A stretch of DNA of 37,092 bases from Deltaproteobacteria bacterium (GCA_029561465.1 JAKQIZ010000001.1:1-37092), one strand, 5' to 3'. Counted from the first letter of the stretch, positions 1 to 9,304 are shown. Notes: generated by a model from the letters alone, not told the origin. Numbers and translations are program-made.

Positions 1-2112
1 TGGACCTTCCTGACCAACGCCTTCTGGGGGGAAAAGAAAAACGGGACCTGGACCCTGAAGATGGTGGATGTGGCGGCGGAGAACACGGGCACCTGGCTCC
101 AGTACGGTCTCCGTTTTCATCTGGGGAAGATGGAGATGCAGACAAACAAAACAGTCGATTTCGGCGCCAGCAATATCGAGGCGGAATCTCTGACCATGAC
201 CCAATACGACAACGCCGCTTACAAGATCAACAACGGCTATACCTTCACCGTCCGCGACGGCCTCACCCTCAAGAAGGGCGCCCTCGAGGTAAACGGCACC
301 TTCGATCTCCAAGGGGCCTACGATTCCGTCCTCGACGGGAAACTGACCGGCGCGGCAACCGGCGTCTTTTACAAATCGGGGGTGGGAACGCTGACCATTA
401 ACGGCGATGCATCCGGATTTTCCGGCACCATGGACATCGGCGCCGGTCGGGTAAAGGTAGGCACCGGCGGCGTCCTCGGGGGAAACGTCGAGATCCGCAG
501 CGGCGGCACGCTCAGCGGCACGGGCAAGGTGAGTACTGTCTTTGTCAATAAGGGCATGGTGGAACCTGGCAATTCCATCGGCACCCTGACGGTTACCGGG
601 AACTATACCCAAAATGCCACCGGCGGGCTCACCATCGAAGTAGCTTCGACGACAAGTAACGACCTGCTCGCTGTCGGCGGCGTGGCGGAACTCGACGGCC
701 TGCTGAAAACCGTCTGGCAGGGAAGCGGCGTACCCAAACCCAACACTAGCTTTGCCAGTTTCCTCACCGCAAAGAAGGTCATCGGCAAATTTTCCAGTTT
801 TTCGACCTACATCAATCCCACACTGAAATTCATTCCCCAATATACGGCAGATGAAAAGGATGTCTATCTCGTCACGGAGCGCGATTACGCCAATTCCTCT
901 CTTCAGTCCTCCCTGAATCCGAATCAGCGGGCGATCAGCAACATGCTCAGTCCGCTGGTCAACCGTGCCTCCGGAGATCTGGATTCGGTCCTGAACAAGA
1001 TCGACGCCCTGAGCTCCAACGCCCAGGTGGCCGCGGCTTTCGACGCCCTCAGCCCCATCGGTGGCGCCGCCCACACCACCATGTCGAGCCGGGCCGCCGT
1101 CTTTCAGGCGGTCAACGCCGCCGGCCGCCTCGATGATTTGCGTGCCGGGATGCAGGGGTTCAGTTTTTCCGGCCTGGAGATCATCGATGCGGATATTTAC
1201 CGCCTTCATGACCGCCGTCCCGTCGTCTTGGCCGCCAACGGCGACGATCTCCGGGGCATGCTCGCCGCGGAAGCGGATCCGAACTGGGGCGTCTTCGCCA
1301 AGGGGAGCATGATCCTGGGGGACCAAAAGGACACCCCGGACCAGAAGGGCTATGATTTCCGGAACAACGGCGTCACGCTGGGCATGGACTACCGCCTCGC
1401 CCCCCGGGCGGTGGCCGGGGTTCTCTTCGGCTACAACTACGCCAAATCATCAATCAACGACGCCGGCAGCTCCGTAAAGATGGAAGGATATGCCGCCGGT
1501 ATTTACGGGTCTCTTTATGGCGACGCCCTTTACGGCGACACCCAAGTCAGCTACGGATGGAACCGTTACGACAACACCCGCCGGATCGTCTTCCCCGGCC
1601 TGGACCGAACGGCGACTTCCAGCCCATCCGGTGATCAGTTCTCCGCCTATGGCGGGACCGGTTATGATTTCAAGCGGGGGAACTGGACCCTGGGGCCGAC
1701 CCTCTCTTTTCAGTATATCCGTCTCAGCGTCGGCGATTATGCGGAAACCGGCGCCGACTCCCTGAACCTCCACGTGGACCACAAAACCGAAGAATCACTC
1801 CTGGGCAGCGCCGGGGTACGTATCGCCTGGCGGTGGGAGGGGGACGGGATCAAGCTTTTCCCCCGTCTCTGGGCGGCGTGGCGTCATGAATTCTCCGCCA
1901 CCGATCAGACCACCATCGCCTCCCTGGCCCAGACCGGATCGGCCTTCTCCGTAACCGCCCCGGGACTGGAAAACAACTATCTCTCCGCCGGGGCGGGCAT
2001 ATCTCTGCAATGGAGGGAGTTGGCCATGTTCTTTCTGAACTACGACATCCAGTTCGGCCAGCACGAATTCTGGGCCCAGGGTGTCAACGCCGGGGTGAGG
2101 TTGACTTTTTGA
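1..2112 (+). CDS. Autotransporter, C-terminal part (P-domain, passenger repeats, beta-barrel); 5' end outside window
   Basis: The reading frame is open from base 1, so the gene starts upstream; the ATG at 61 is internal. The first ~40 residues (WTFLTNAFWG... GTWTLKMVDVAAENTGTW) look like the end of a P/Homo-B domain, which in known proteins follows a subtilisin-type (S8) protease domain. Next come Gly/Thr/Asn-rich passenger strands with the autotransporter-associated repeat pattern (GVGTLTINGDASGFSGTMDI, then GGTLSGTGKV and VEPGNSIGTLTV). The last ~270 residues alternate as in an autotransporter beta-barrel and end in VRLTF, with the C-terminal Phe expected by the BAM complex. Inferred role: a secreted or surface-held protease delivered by type Va secretion. 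The protease domain itself is not visible, so the enzymatic part is inference. No clear rho-independent terminator follows. Confidence 0.85.
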   Translation, partial: WTFLTNAFWGEKKNGTWTLKMVDVAAENTGTWLQYGLRFHLGKMEMQTNKTVDFGASNIEAESLTMTQYDNAAYKINNGYTFTVRDGLTLKKGALEVNGTFDLQGAYDSVLDGKLTGAATGVFYKSGVGTLTINGDASGFSGTMDIGAGRVKVGTGGVLGGNVEIRSGGTLSGTGKVSTVFVNKGMVEPGNSIGTLTVTGNYTQNATGGLTIEVASTTSNDLLAVGGVAELDGLLKTVWQGSGVPKPNTSFASFLTAKKVIGKFSSFSTYINPTLKFIPQYTADEKDVYLVTERDYANSSLQSSLNPNQRAISNMLSPLVNRASGDLDSVLNKIDALSSNAQVAAAFDALSPIGGAAHTTMSSRAAVFQAVNAAGRLDDLRAGMQGFSFSGLEIIDADIYRLHDRRPVVLAANGDDLRGMLAAEADPNWGVFAKGSMILGDQKDTPDQKGYDFRNNGVTLGMDYRLAPRAVAGVLFGYNYAKSSINDAGSSVKMEGYAAGIYGSLYGDALYGDTQVSYGWNRYDNTRRIVFPGLDRTATSSPSGDQFSAYGGTGYDFKRGNWTLGPTLSFQYIRLSVGDYAETGADSLNLHVDHKTEESLLGSAGVRIAWRWEGDGIKLFPRLWAAWRHEFSATDQTTIASLAQTGSAFSVTAPGLENNYLSAGAGISLQWRELAMFFLNYDIQFGQHEFWAQGVNAGVRLTF

Positions 2113-2257
2113 CCCCCTGTTCAGAGCCGGGCGCGACCGGGCGCCATCCGCAGCCAATGACGGAGATTCAGGTATTCAAGGCATTCCTCACCACCCTTAA
2201 GTCAATGCATTGACCGGACAAACCGTAAGCTTAGCCTTCGGGCAGCGGGACGACTAT

Positions 2258-2339
2258 CTTTGACGGCATCGTAAAAAGTCCGGATGCTTCGAAAGCGCTT
2301 CATCCCTCGTCACTGCGACGTACGTCCAAGTACGCCGCA
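2258..2339. repeat. Hairpin-bearing intergenic repeat-like element (REP-like)
   Basis: The stretch carries the motif CGTAAAAAGTCC (2270-2281) and a near-perfect inverted repeat: arms TGCGACGTAC (2314-2323) and GTACGCCGCA (2330-2339), one mismatch, six-base loop. A related motif, CGTAAAAGTCC, recurs at 30767-30777 beside other inverted repeats. It ends where the DUF849 gene relic breaks off, so it looks inserted or recombined into that gene. Repeat status is inferred from these features; copy number elsewhere in the genome cannot be seen here. Confidence 0.5.
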
Positions 2340-2464
2340 CCGGCCTCTCAGGATCGCACCGATTCATCGACGATCTGCTGGGTGGTGATGGGCAGATAGG
2401 GCGACATGGACGGCGTGTGGATGCCGCCGTTAATGGCGGCGGTAACGATCGCTTTTCCTTCCAT
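2332..2464 (-). pseudogene. 5' relic of a beta-keto acid cleavage enzyme (BKACE/DUF849) gene
   Basis: On the minus strand an ATG at 2462-2464 follows a good ribosome binding site (AGGAG). It opens a 38-codon frame reading MEGKAIVTAAINGGIHTPSM followed by SPYLPITTQQIVDESVRS. This matches the N-terminus of 3-keto-5-aminohexanoate cleavage (DUF849) proteins, which normally run about 270-310 residues and use a Zn-bound TIM barrel to split beta-keto acids with acetyl-CoA. A TGA (2348-2350) stops the frame. The next codons still read EAGAA, as expected for the family, and then the sequence turns into the hairpin repeat. The rest of the gene is missing. It lies downstream of the patatin gene on the same strand. 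Identity rests on recalled family sequence, not on a search. Confidence 0.65.
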
Positions 2465-2558
2465 TGATAAAAACTCCTCTGATTATTTTTCTCACTGGAA
2501 TCAGATCCGGATCCGTTTTTATTCCCGCACAACCTGCCTTTTTCGGGATAACCCGTCG

Positions 2559-3563
2559 TCACGGCAGCCGGCCCTCCCGGCGTAATTTTTCCATTGCCTG
2601 CCGGAGGGCGGGCATGGCCGCCACCGCCGCCTTTTCTCCTTCGAGAATCGCCTCGTGACGGCGAGACAGATCGGTTCCGGCGATGGAACCCACATTGGGC
2701 CTGATTACCACGTCCGCCCCGCGGAGATGGCCGGCGGCAATGCGATTGTACATGATATCGATGGACTTGAGAATGGTGTCGATGGTCCCCTGAGGGGCCG
2801 ACGTGCTCACTCCGCCAGAGATATCGACGGCGATCACCAGACCGGCGCCATAGCGCCGCGCTGTTTCCACGGCCACTGGCGCCACCACCCCGCCATCGAC
2901 ATAGACGGCCCCTCCGAAACGCGGTGGCTGAAAAACCCCGGGAACCGAACAACTGGCCCGGACCGCCATCCCTGCGTTACCCTGACCGAAGACCATCTCC
3001 TGGCCCGTCTGGATATTCGTCGCCACCGCATGAAAGGGGATGCGGAACTTTTCGATGGGGGTGTTCCGGACGGCGTTGTTGACATACCTCTGCAGCTTCT
3101 CGCCTTTCACGAAACCATTGTCCGGAATGGTGAGATCGGCGATGTCGTCCTTGTCTAGTGACATGGCTAGGCCCTGGAGCTGGTAGGGATTGTATCCATA
3201 AGCATACAGGGCACCGACGAAACTCCCGGCGCTGGTGCCCACGACCATGTGAACGGGGATATTATTCGCCTCCATGATTTTCAGGACGCCGATATGGGCG
3301 AAACCCTTGGCCGCCCCGGCGCCCAGCACGATGGCCACCCGGGCCGGCGCCGTCGGGGTCGGTGTGACCTTCGGCATACTACAGCCAGCCACAAGGAGAA
3401 TAAGGCTCAAAAGGATCGCCGCTGGCCCGGCCGCCGCTAATGTCTGCCTCTTGTTGCCGGTCAACGCCCATGACGCGCGGTAAAACATCCTTGGCAACGA
3501 TCGAAAAGCAGGGTAAAAAAAATCGCAAACCATAGCGACGCCGTGTTCTCGCGTGCCAGCCAT
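2559..3563 (-). CDS. Patatin-like phospholipase, probable lipoprotein (RssA/NTE type)
   Basis: A 334-residue patatin-family acyl hydrolase. From the chosen start, the oxyanion-hole glycine motif GAGAAKG lies near residue 81-87, the nucleophile elbow GTSAG near 109-113 (Ser111), and the DGG motif with the catalytic Asp near 223. Ahead of the domain is a hydrophobic segment ending in LLVAGC, a lipobox, so the mature protein is probably lipid-anchored. The start at 3563 was chosen because AGGAAAGGA sits just upstream; it leaves an unusually long ~45-residue stretch before the hydrophobic core. The Met at 3488 gives a more normal signal peptide but has no spaced ribosome binding site. It lies 99 bases downstream of the RND pump gene, probably in the same operon. 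Likely role: phospholipid or lysophospholipid hydrolysis at the envelope; substrate unknown. Confidence 0.88.
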   Translation of the reverse strand: MAGTREHGVAMVCDFFYPAFRSLPRMFYRASWALTGNKRQTLAAAGPAAILLSLILLVAGCSMPKVTPTPTAPARVAIVLGAGAAKGFAHIGVLKIMEANNIPVHMVVGTSAGSFVGALYAYGYNPYQLQGLAMSLDKDDIADLTIPDNGFVKGEKLQRYVNNAVRNTPIEKFRIPFHAVATNIQTGQEMVFGQGNAGMAVRASCSVPGVFQPPRFGGAVYVDGGVVAPVAVETARRYGAGLVIAVDISGGVSTSAPQGTIDTILKSIDIMYNRIAAGHLRGADVVIRPNVGSIAGTDLSRRHEAILEGEKAAVAAMPALRQAMEKLRREGRLP

Positions 3564-3662
3564 GATTGTCCTTTCCTGCGATTCATTTCTATTATCCATT
3601 TCAACTTTAAACATCTCCCGTCATTTCCTCTCTTTATATCATTCCGACCTACGTTCTTATTC

Positions 3663-6600
3663 TCAGGCATCCATGGCATCCACTCCTTTTTTCCTTGTCA
3701 TCCAGGCGTTCAGTTTATCTATATACACATAGAAAACGGGGGTGATGTACATGGTCAGGAACTGGGAGAAGAACAGCCCCCCCACCACGGACACCCCCAG
3801 GGGCTGCCGGGACTCCCCGCCGGCCCCGAGTCCCAGGGCAATGGGCAGGGTGCCGAAAAGGGCCGCCATGGTGGTCATCATGATGGGACGGAAACGGACG
3901 AGACAGGCCTCGTGAATCGCCGCTTCCGCGGTCTTTTTCTCGTTCCGCTCCGCTTCCAGGGCGAAATCGATCATCATGATCCCGTTCTTCTTGACCAGAC
4001 CCACGAGAAGGATAATACCCACGAAGGCATAGAGGTCCAGTTCCATCCCGAAGATCCGCAGGGCCGCCAGGGCCCCGAAGCCCGCCAGAGGCAAAGCGGA
4101 AAGGATGGTGATGGGATGGAGGTAGCTCTCGTAGAGGATCCCCAGGACCATATAGATGACGGCGATGGTCACGAAAAGCAGAAAACCCAGTTTGGCGAAC
4201 GAGGTTTCAAAGGCCTGCGCCGCCCCCTCGAAACTCCCGGAGATGGACGCCGGCAAGTGTTGCTCCGCGAGCTTGCGGATCTGTTCCGTCGCCGGTCCGA
4301 TGGAATGGCCCGGCAGGAGGTTGAAGGAAATCGTCGCCGCCGGCCGCTGCCCCTGATGGTTCACCGCCAGCGGCCCCAGGGTCTTATTGACTGTCGCCAC
4401 CGTGTTCAGAGGAACGAGCTGACCGGTGCGGGATTTGATGAAGAGGAGATCCAGGGTATCCGGATAGGCCGAGAACTCCTCCTCCAGTTCGAGAATGACG
4501 TCGTACTGAGTGGTGGCGGCATAGATGGTACTGACCTTGCCCCCGGCAAAGGCGTAGCTCAGGGCGTTCTCGATCTGTTGGGCCGTCAGCCCCAGGGTGG
4601 AGGCCTTGTCGCGATCGATGTGGATCGCCATCTTCAGGCTCCGGAAGCTCAGGTCGCTGCTCACGTCCGTCAGCCCCGGCAGGGCCCGGACCCGCTGCTC
4701 GAAGTCCTTGCCGTACCGGTAGAGGTTGGCGAGATCCTCGCTCTTCAGGGTATAGTTGTACATGGCATTGGTTTCCTTGCCACCGATCTCGATGGGCGGG
4801 GGATTCATGGGAAAGACAAATATCCCGGGAATGGAGTTGACCTTGGGACGGAGCTCGTTGATGATCTGATCGACGGACCGTCGGCGTTTCTTGCCATCCA
4901 CGCACCGGGCGAAGATGAACCCCTTGTTGTTGTTGGGGACGGCGGCGACGGATACGATCCCGTCCACATCGGGATCGTCGATGATGATCTTGTTGACGAC
5001 GTTCAGGTGGGCCGCCATATCGGCATAGGATATCGTATCGGCGGCCATGGTGTAACAGATGAAAAAATTACGATCCTCGCTGGGGATGAAACCGCCGGGT
5101 GAGATCTGGTAGAGCCACACCGTCCCCGCCATGATGCACGCCGTGAAAAGCAAGGCCGCCAGCCGGTGCCGCAAGACCTGGCGGAGGCTCCGGTCGTAAA
5201 AGGCGAGCATGGCGTTGAAGATCCGCTCGGTGGTTTCATAGAGCCGCCCCGGTTTCCGTTCCCCTTGATTTCTCAAAAATTGGGCGGCCATCATGGGGGT
5301 AAGGGTCAGGGAGATGAATCCGGAGATGAGAATAGCCGTCGCGATGCTCACGGAAAACTCCCGGAGGAGCCTTCCCACGATGCCCTCCATAAAGAGCACG
5401 GGGATGAATACCACCACCAGGGAGATCGTCATGGAAAGGATCGTAAAGCCGATCTCTCTGGAACCAAGAAGCGATGCGGTCCGGGCGTCTTCCCCCTGCT
5501 CCATGCGGCGGATGATATTCTCCAACATGACGATGGCGTCATCGACGACAAAACCCACCGATAGAACCAGGGCCATGAGGGACAGGTTGTTGAGGCTGTA
5601 GCCGCAGAGATGCATCACCGCAAAGGTGGCGACCAGGGACAGGGGTACCGCGATGCTGGGGATGATCGTGGGCCGTAGGGACCGGAGAAACAAAAAGATG
5701 ACGATCACGACCAGACAGATAGTCAAAAGGAGGGTGTATTGAACATCCTTGATGGAGTCCTTAATGAAATCCGTCTGGTCGAAGATGAGGCGGACCTCTG
5801 TACCCCTGGGGATCTCCGCGCCGAGTTTCGGCATGATCTCCTTGACCTTCGCCGCCACCTCCACGGCGTTGGCCCCGGGCTGTTTACGGACGGCGAATAC
5901 GACGGTGCGCTGGGAAAGTTCGTCATTGGCGTACCAAACGGTCACCCGCTTGCTGTCCACGCTGTCCACTCCCCGGCCCACATCCCGGATCCGGACGGGA
6001 TAGCCCTGCTCATATGCCACGATGAGGGGATCATAGGCGGCGGCCGTTTTCAGTTGCCCCTGGGGATCGAGGGTGTAGGACTGATAGGGGCCGTCGAGAC
6101 TCCCGCCGGGTATGTTGACGTTGGCATTGGCCAGGGCGCCGGCGATCTCGTTTATCCCGATCCCCTTGTTGGCGAGCCGGTGGGGATTGACCTGAATGCG
6201 GACCGCATATTTTTTTCCGTATTTGATTACCTCGGAAACACCCTTGATGGTGGAAAGGTTCGGGGCAATGACCGAATCCACGTATTCATAGGTTGTCGTG
6301 TCCTTTATGGTCTCCCCCACCATGGCGTAGAACATGATGGGCCATTCGGCGGGATTGACCTTCTGGTACGTAGGGGGAGCCGGCATGGTGGGGAGGATTC
6401 CCATGGCCGCCGAGATCATGGAGTTTACATCCTGGGCCGCCGCATCGATGCTGCGGTCCAGGGAAAACTGCATGGTGATGGAGGTCGATCCCTGGGTGCT
6501 CGTGGAAGTCATGGATTCGAGCCCCTGAATGGTGGAGAATTTCTTTTCCAGCGGGGTGGCCACCGTGGCGGCCATGATCTCCGGGCTGGCGCCGGGAAGC

Positions 6601-6749
6601 GCCGCCGATACCTGGATAGTGGGATAATCCATCTGGGGCAGGTCATTGACGGGAAGATTGCGATAACCGATGATTCCGAAAAACAGAATGCCGATCATCA
6701 CCAGGCTGGTCATGATGGGTCGGCGGATCCAGAGGGCGGAGATATTCAC
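3663..6749 (-). CDS. RND multidrug efflux permease (HAE1 family, MdtB/AcrB-like)
   Basis: A full-length 1028-residue inner-membrane proton/drug antiporter. Residues 1-20 read MNISALWIRRPIMTSLVMIG, the usual RND N-terminus. TM4 carries the conserved Asp pair in VGFVVDDAIVMLENI (about residue 405), and TM10 carries the partner Lys in VGLVKKNGIMMIDFA. Two large periplasmic loops follow TM1 and TM7, as in AcrB. The start codon is GTG (6747-6749) and overlaps the stop of the adaptor gene in a GTGA, so the two are translationally coupled. The closest named relatives by general look are MdtB/MdtC and similar drug pumps rather than metal (CusA) pumps. Substrates cannot be told from sequence. It should work with the adaptor at 6746-7981 and the TolC-like channel at 8003-9304. 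Confidence 0.96.
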   Translation of the reverse strand: MNISALWIRRPIMTSLVMIGILFFGIIGYRNLPVNDLPQMDYPTIQVSAALPGASPEIMAATVATPLEKKFSTIQGLESMTSTSTQGSTSITMQFSLDRSIDAAAQDVNSMISAAMGILPTMPAPPTYQKVNPAEWPIMFYAMVGETIKDTTTYEYVDSVIAPNLSTIKGVSEVIKYGKKYAVRIQVNPHRLANKGIGINEIAGALANANVNIPGGSLDGPYQSYTLDPQGQLKTAAAYDPLIVAYEQGYPVRIRDVGRGVDSVDSKRVTVWYANDELSQRTVVFAVRKQPGANAVEVAAKVKEIMPKLGAEIPRGTEVRLIFDQTDFIKDSIKDVQYTLLLTICLVVIVIFLFLRSLRPTIIPSIAVPLSLVATFAVMHLCGYSLNNLSLMALVLSVGFVVDDAIVMLENIIRRMEQGEDARTASLLGSREIGFTILSMTISLVVVFIPVLFMEGIVGRLLREFSVSIATAILISGFISLTLTPMMAAQFLRNQGERKPGRLYETTERIFNAMLAFYDRSLRQVLRHRLAALLFTACIMAGTVWLYQISPGGFIPSEDRNFFICYTMAADTISYADMAAHLNVVNKIIIDDPDVDGIVSVAAVPNNNKGFIFARCVDGKKRRRSVDQIINELRPKVNSIPGIFVFPMNPPPIEIGGKETNAMYNYTLKSEDLANLYRYGKDFEQRVRALPGLTDVSSDLSFRSLKMAIHIDRDKASTLGLTAQQIENALSYAFAGGKVSTIYAATTQYDVILELEEEFSAYPDTLDLLFIKSRTGQLVPLNTVATVNKTLGPLAVNHQGQRPAATISFNLLPGHSIGPATEQIRKLAEQHLPASISGSFEGAAQAFETSFAKLGFLLFVTIAVIYMVLGILYESYLHPITILSALPLAGFGALAALRIFGMELDLYAFVGIILLVGLVKKNGIMMIDFALEAERNEKKTAEAAIHEACLVRFRPIMMTTMAALFGTLPIALGLGAGGESRQPLGVSVVGGLFFSQFLTMYITPVFYVYIDKLNAWMTRKKGVDAMDA

Positions 6750-7981
6750 CTGCCTCCCCCTCCGGCGTTACCCTTGGCGTTGCCGTTTCCCGGCCCGGCG
6801 CCAAGGCCGTCCCGGATATCCACCTTTGCCCCCGGCTGCACCTTGAGGTGTCCGTCGGCCACCACCGTTTCCCCGCCCTGGAGACCCCTGGCGATCACCG
6901 CCTCCTCGCCGGCGCTCCTATCCACGACCACAGGGGCGACCTCGGCCGTCATATCCGGTTTGATCACAAAGACGAACCGCCCCTGATCGCCGGTCTGGAC
7001 AGCGCGGAGGGGCGCGACGACGGCGCCGGCCTGGATCGTGAGGACGAGAGAGACATTTACAAACTGACCCGGCCAAAGGGCCCGGTCGTTATTGGTGAAT
7101 TCCGCCTTCAATTTGATCATCCCCGTGGCCTGGTCGATGGCATTGTCCACAAAGACGAGTTTTCCGTAGGGAATTTCCCTGGGAAAGTCCTTGTCGGGGA
7201 TAACCCGCACGGAAACCGTTCCCGCCGCAAGATATTTTCTGATGTCTCCCAGGTGTTTTTCCGGTACGGAGAAACGGACATAGACGGGACTGATCTGGTT
7301 GAGGGTGGTCAGGGAGGTGTCATTGGCCCGGACGATGGCGCCGAGATTGACGCCGTAGGCGCCGGTACGACCGGCGAAAGGGGCCTTGACGGAACAGTAG
7401 GAAAGATTGAGCCGGGCGTCTTCCAGCTCGGCGCGATCCGCCTTGACGGTGGCGCTGTAAGCGGCGGCGTCGGTCAGGTACTTGTCCGCCTCCGATTTTG
7501 ATACCGCCCCCTTGGATAATAGAAAGGCATACCGTTTCGCTTCTTCTTCATTGAACTGGGATTGGGCGATGCTTTTGGCTAGACGGGCCTCGAACTGATG
7601 AAGCTTTTCCCGGAAGGGGGCCGGATCGATGGTGAAGAGCAGTTGTCCCGCCCGGACATCCTCTCCTTCCCGGAAATGGGTCCGGAGAAGCTGCCCGGTC
7701 ACCCGGGAATAGACGTTGATGGATTTATGGGCCTCCACGGTGCCGATGGCGGCAATCGCCAGGGGCATATCCTTCTTGACGACCTTGGCAGCCAGGACGG
7801 TGGCGGGAGGGAAAGCGGGCGGCGGGGACTCTTTGCCGCAGGCGCCGGCTACCAGCGCTGCCGCGGCCACTAAGGAAAGCAGAAAGGCTCCGCTGATCAA
7901 ACGCCGTAACCACGATCGCCACGAACCATTCCGGTGCTGCCGGCCGCCATGCCCCGTTGCCAATATGATCTTGTCGAACAT
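6746..7981 (-). CDS. RND efflux periplasmic adaptor (membrane-fusion protein, MdtA/AcrA-like)
   Basis: A 411-residue adaptor that links the RND pump to the outer-membrane channel. After a basic N-region and a hydrophobic segment (about residues 29-48) it has AALVAGACGK, which could be a loose lipobox with Cys as the first mature residue. Next are the first lipoyl half (IGTVEAHKSINVYSRVTGQL), an alpha-hairpin rich in Ala/Lys/Glu, the second lipoyl half (LSYCSVKAPFAGRTGAYGV), beta-barrel strands, and a C-terminal membrane-proximal domain. The tail is Gly/Asn-rich (GAGPGNGNAKGNAGGGGR). The ATG at 7981 has only a distant purine-rich site (GGAAGGACGG), so an internal start is possible. It is 21 bases after the tolC gene and overlaps the pump gene by four bases. 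Confidence 0.95.
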   Translation of the reverse strand: MFDKIILATGHGGRQHRNGSWRSWLRRLISGAFLLSLVAAAALVAGACGKESPPPAFPPATVLAAKVVKKDMPLAIAAIGTVEAHKSINVYSRVTGQLLRTHFREGEDVRAGQLLFTIDPAPFREKLHQFEARLAKSIAQSQFNEEEAKRYAFLLSKGAVSKSEADKYLTDAAAYSATVKADRAELEDARLNLSYCSVKAPFAGRTGAYGVNLGAIVRANDTSLTTLNQISPVYVRFSVPEKHLGDIRKYLAAGTVSVRVIPDKDFPREIPYGKLVFVDNAIDQATGMIKLKAEFTNNDRALWPGQFVNVSLVLTIQAGAVVAPLRAVQTGDQGRFVFVIKPDMTAEVAPVVVDRSAGEEAVIARGLQGGETVVADGHLKVQPGAKVDIRDGLGAGPGNGNAKGNAGGGGR

Positions 7982-8002
7982 AAGATATGTGACCGTCCTT
8001 CC

Positions 8003-9304
8003 CTATCTCCCCCCCATGGCCTTTTCCAGGTTGGCCCTGGCGGTTACGTAATTGTAGTAGGCGTTTACCCGCGTCTGTTTTGCCTGGCTGAAGTTGACCG
8101 TGGCGGTGGTAACCTCTACCGAAGTAGCTAGACCCGACTGATAACGGAGGTTGACCAGTTCCAGATTTTCCGTCGCCTGCCGTACTAAAAGTTGGGCGTT
8201 GGTTATCGATTCTTCGGCCTTTTTCATATTGAGGAGCGATGTCTGCACCTCCTGGCGGATCTGGAGCTTGATGGCGGCGATCTTAGCCTCGGTTACCTTG
8301 AGATTCGCCAGGGCCTTCTGCACGGACTGCTGGGTGGCAAAACCTGCAAAGAGATTCCAGGTAACCCCCACCCCCACGTTCCAGCCCTGGGCCAGGGGGG
8401 TCTGGCTGCCGGCGAATTCATAACCGGCGTTGGCGTCCAGAGAGGGAAAATAATCTTTCCTGGCCAGGGATACGGATCTTTCCGCCGCCTTCTTCTGCAA
8501 CAGGAGCGACTGGAGATCCTGGCGGTTTCCATATGCCCGCTCCAGGGCTTCCTGTTCCACGATCCGCAGTTTGTCGAGGTTATGGAGCTCCTTGACGGTA
8601 TAATTGGCCGGACCGTCATAACCCATGGCCTTGCTCAGGGAGACCCAGGCCTTGCTCAGTTCGTTTTCCCCGTCGATGAGCTTGAGCTCGGCGCCGCTGA
8701 GATAGACCTCGGCGTTTGTCACATCGTATTTCGGCTTCTTGCCGGCCGTAAAGAACAATTTTGCCTGTTCCAATTGCTTTCGGTATTGTTCCCGCACTTC
8801 CACCTCGATATCCCGGGATAGTTTCGCCTTCAGGACATCGTAATAGGCGTTTTTGACGGTATTGACCACCGCGGTGATCCTATTTTCCATGTCCATCCGG
8901 GAGGAATCGACGTTGAGACGGGCCACGGCGACGTTATCCTCCCGCTTCCCGAAGTCGTAGATCTTCTGGGTAAGGGTCAGATTGGTGTCCCCGTATTTAT
9001 AGCCATAGAGATTGTTGATGGGTGGATAGGGGTCGTCGGTTTTGTTGGCCAGGTTGTAACTGTTGAAGATCGATTTGGCATCCAACTGGGGATAGTATCC
9101 TGACAAGGCCTTGCCGAGATCCGCTTCGTTGGCCCTGGTCATATACAAATACTGAATTATTTCCGGTTGGTTATGGACGGCAATCTCGATACAGCGCTCC
9201 AGGGTCAACTCCTCGCCGTCCCGGATAAGGGGCGCCTCCACCGCTGTAACGGCGCCTGCCCACAGGGCGATCCCCATAACCAAGATGGTGACGAACCGAA
9301 TCAT
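8003..9304 (-). CDS. TolC-family outer-membrane efflux protein
   Basis: A 433-residue outer-membrane channel of the TolC/OEP family. The chosen start (ATG at 9304) follows a purine-rich GGAGAGAGGCGAGGT and gives a clean signal peptide (MIRFVTILVMGIALWAGAVT, then cleavage near AVEA). The mature part holds two OEP repeats of long amphipathic helices. They include the ELTLERCIEIAVHNQPEI start motif, a beta-strand segment with QKIYDFGKR, the second repeat (WNLFAGF) and the closing coiled-coil (LELVNLRYQSGLATSVEVTT). It lies between the beta-CASP gene (68-base gap) and the adaptor gene (21-base gap) and should form the exit duct of this operon's tripartite pump. Confidence 0.95.
   Translation of the reverse strand: MIRFVTILVMGIALWAGAVTAVEAPLIRDGEELTLERCIEIAVHNQPEIIQYLYMTRANEADLGKALSGYYPQLDAKSIFNSYNLANKTDDPYPPINNLYGYKYGDTNLTLTQKIYDFGKREDNVAVARLNVDSSRMDMENRITAVVNTVKNAYYDVLKAKLSRDIEVEVREQYRKQLEQAKLFFTAGKKPKYDVTNAEVYLSGAELKLIDGENELSKAWVSLSKAMGYDGPANYTVKELHNLDKLRIVEQEALERAYGNRQDLQSLLLQKKAAERSVSLARKDYFPSLDANAGYEFAGSQTPLAQGWNVGVGVTWNLFAGFATQQSVQKALANLKVTEAKIAAIKLQIRQEVQTSLLNMKKAEESITNAQLLVRQATENLELVNLRYQSGLATSVEVTTATVNFSQAKQTRVNAYYNYVTARANLEKAMGGR

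Noticed and set aside
2201-2214. Perfect palindrome GTCAATGCATTGAC
   Set aside because: It is single, short, not placed near a promoter, and without a second copy; likely chance.
2254-2952. 232-residue minus-strand frame overlapping patatin
   Set aside because: It overlaps the patatin gene in another frame, is rich in Arg/Gly/Ser and crosses the repeat; it is a shadow.
3543-5102. 519-residue open frame on the plus strand opposite the RND gene
   Set aside because: It is the antisense shadow of a high-GC gene: Gly/Asp/His/Arg-rich, no domain, no ribosome binding site, while the minus strand is an unmistakable RND pump.
5739-6986. 415-residue open frame on the plus strand
   Set aside because: Same reason: antisense of the RND and adaptor genes, with low-complexity composition and no family resemblance.
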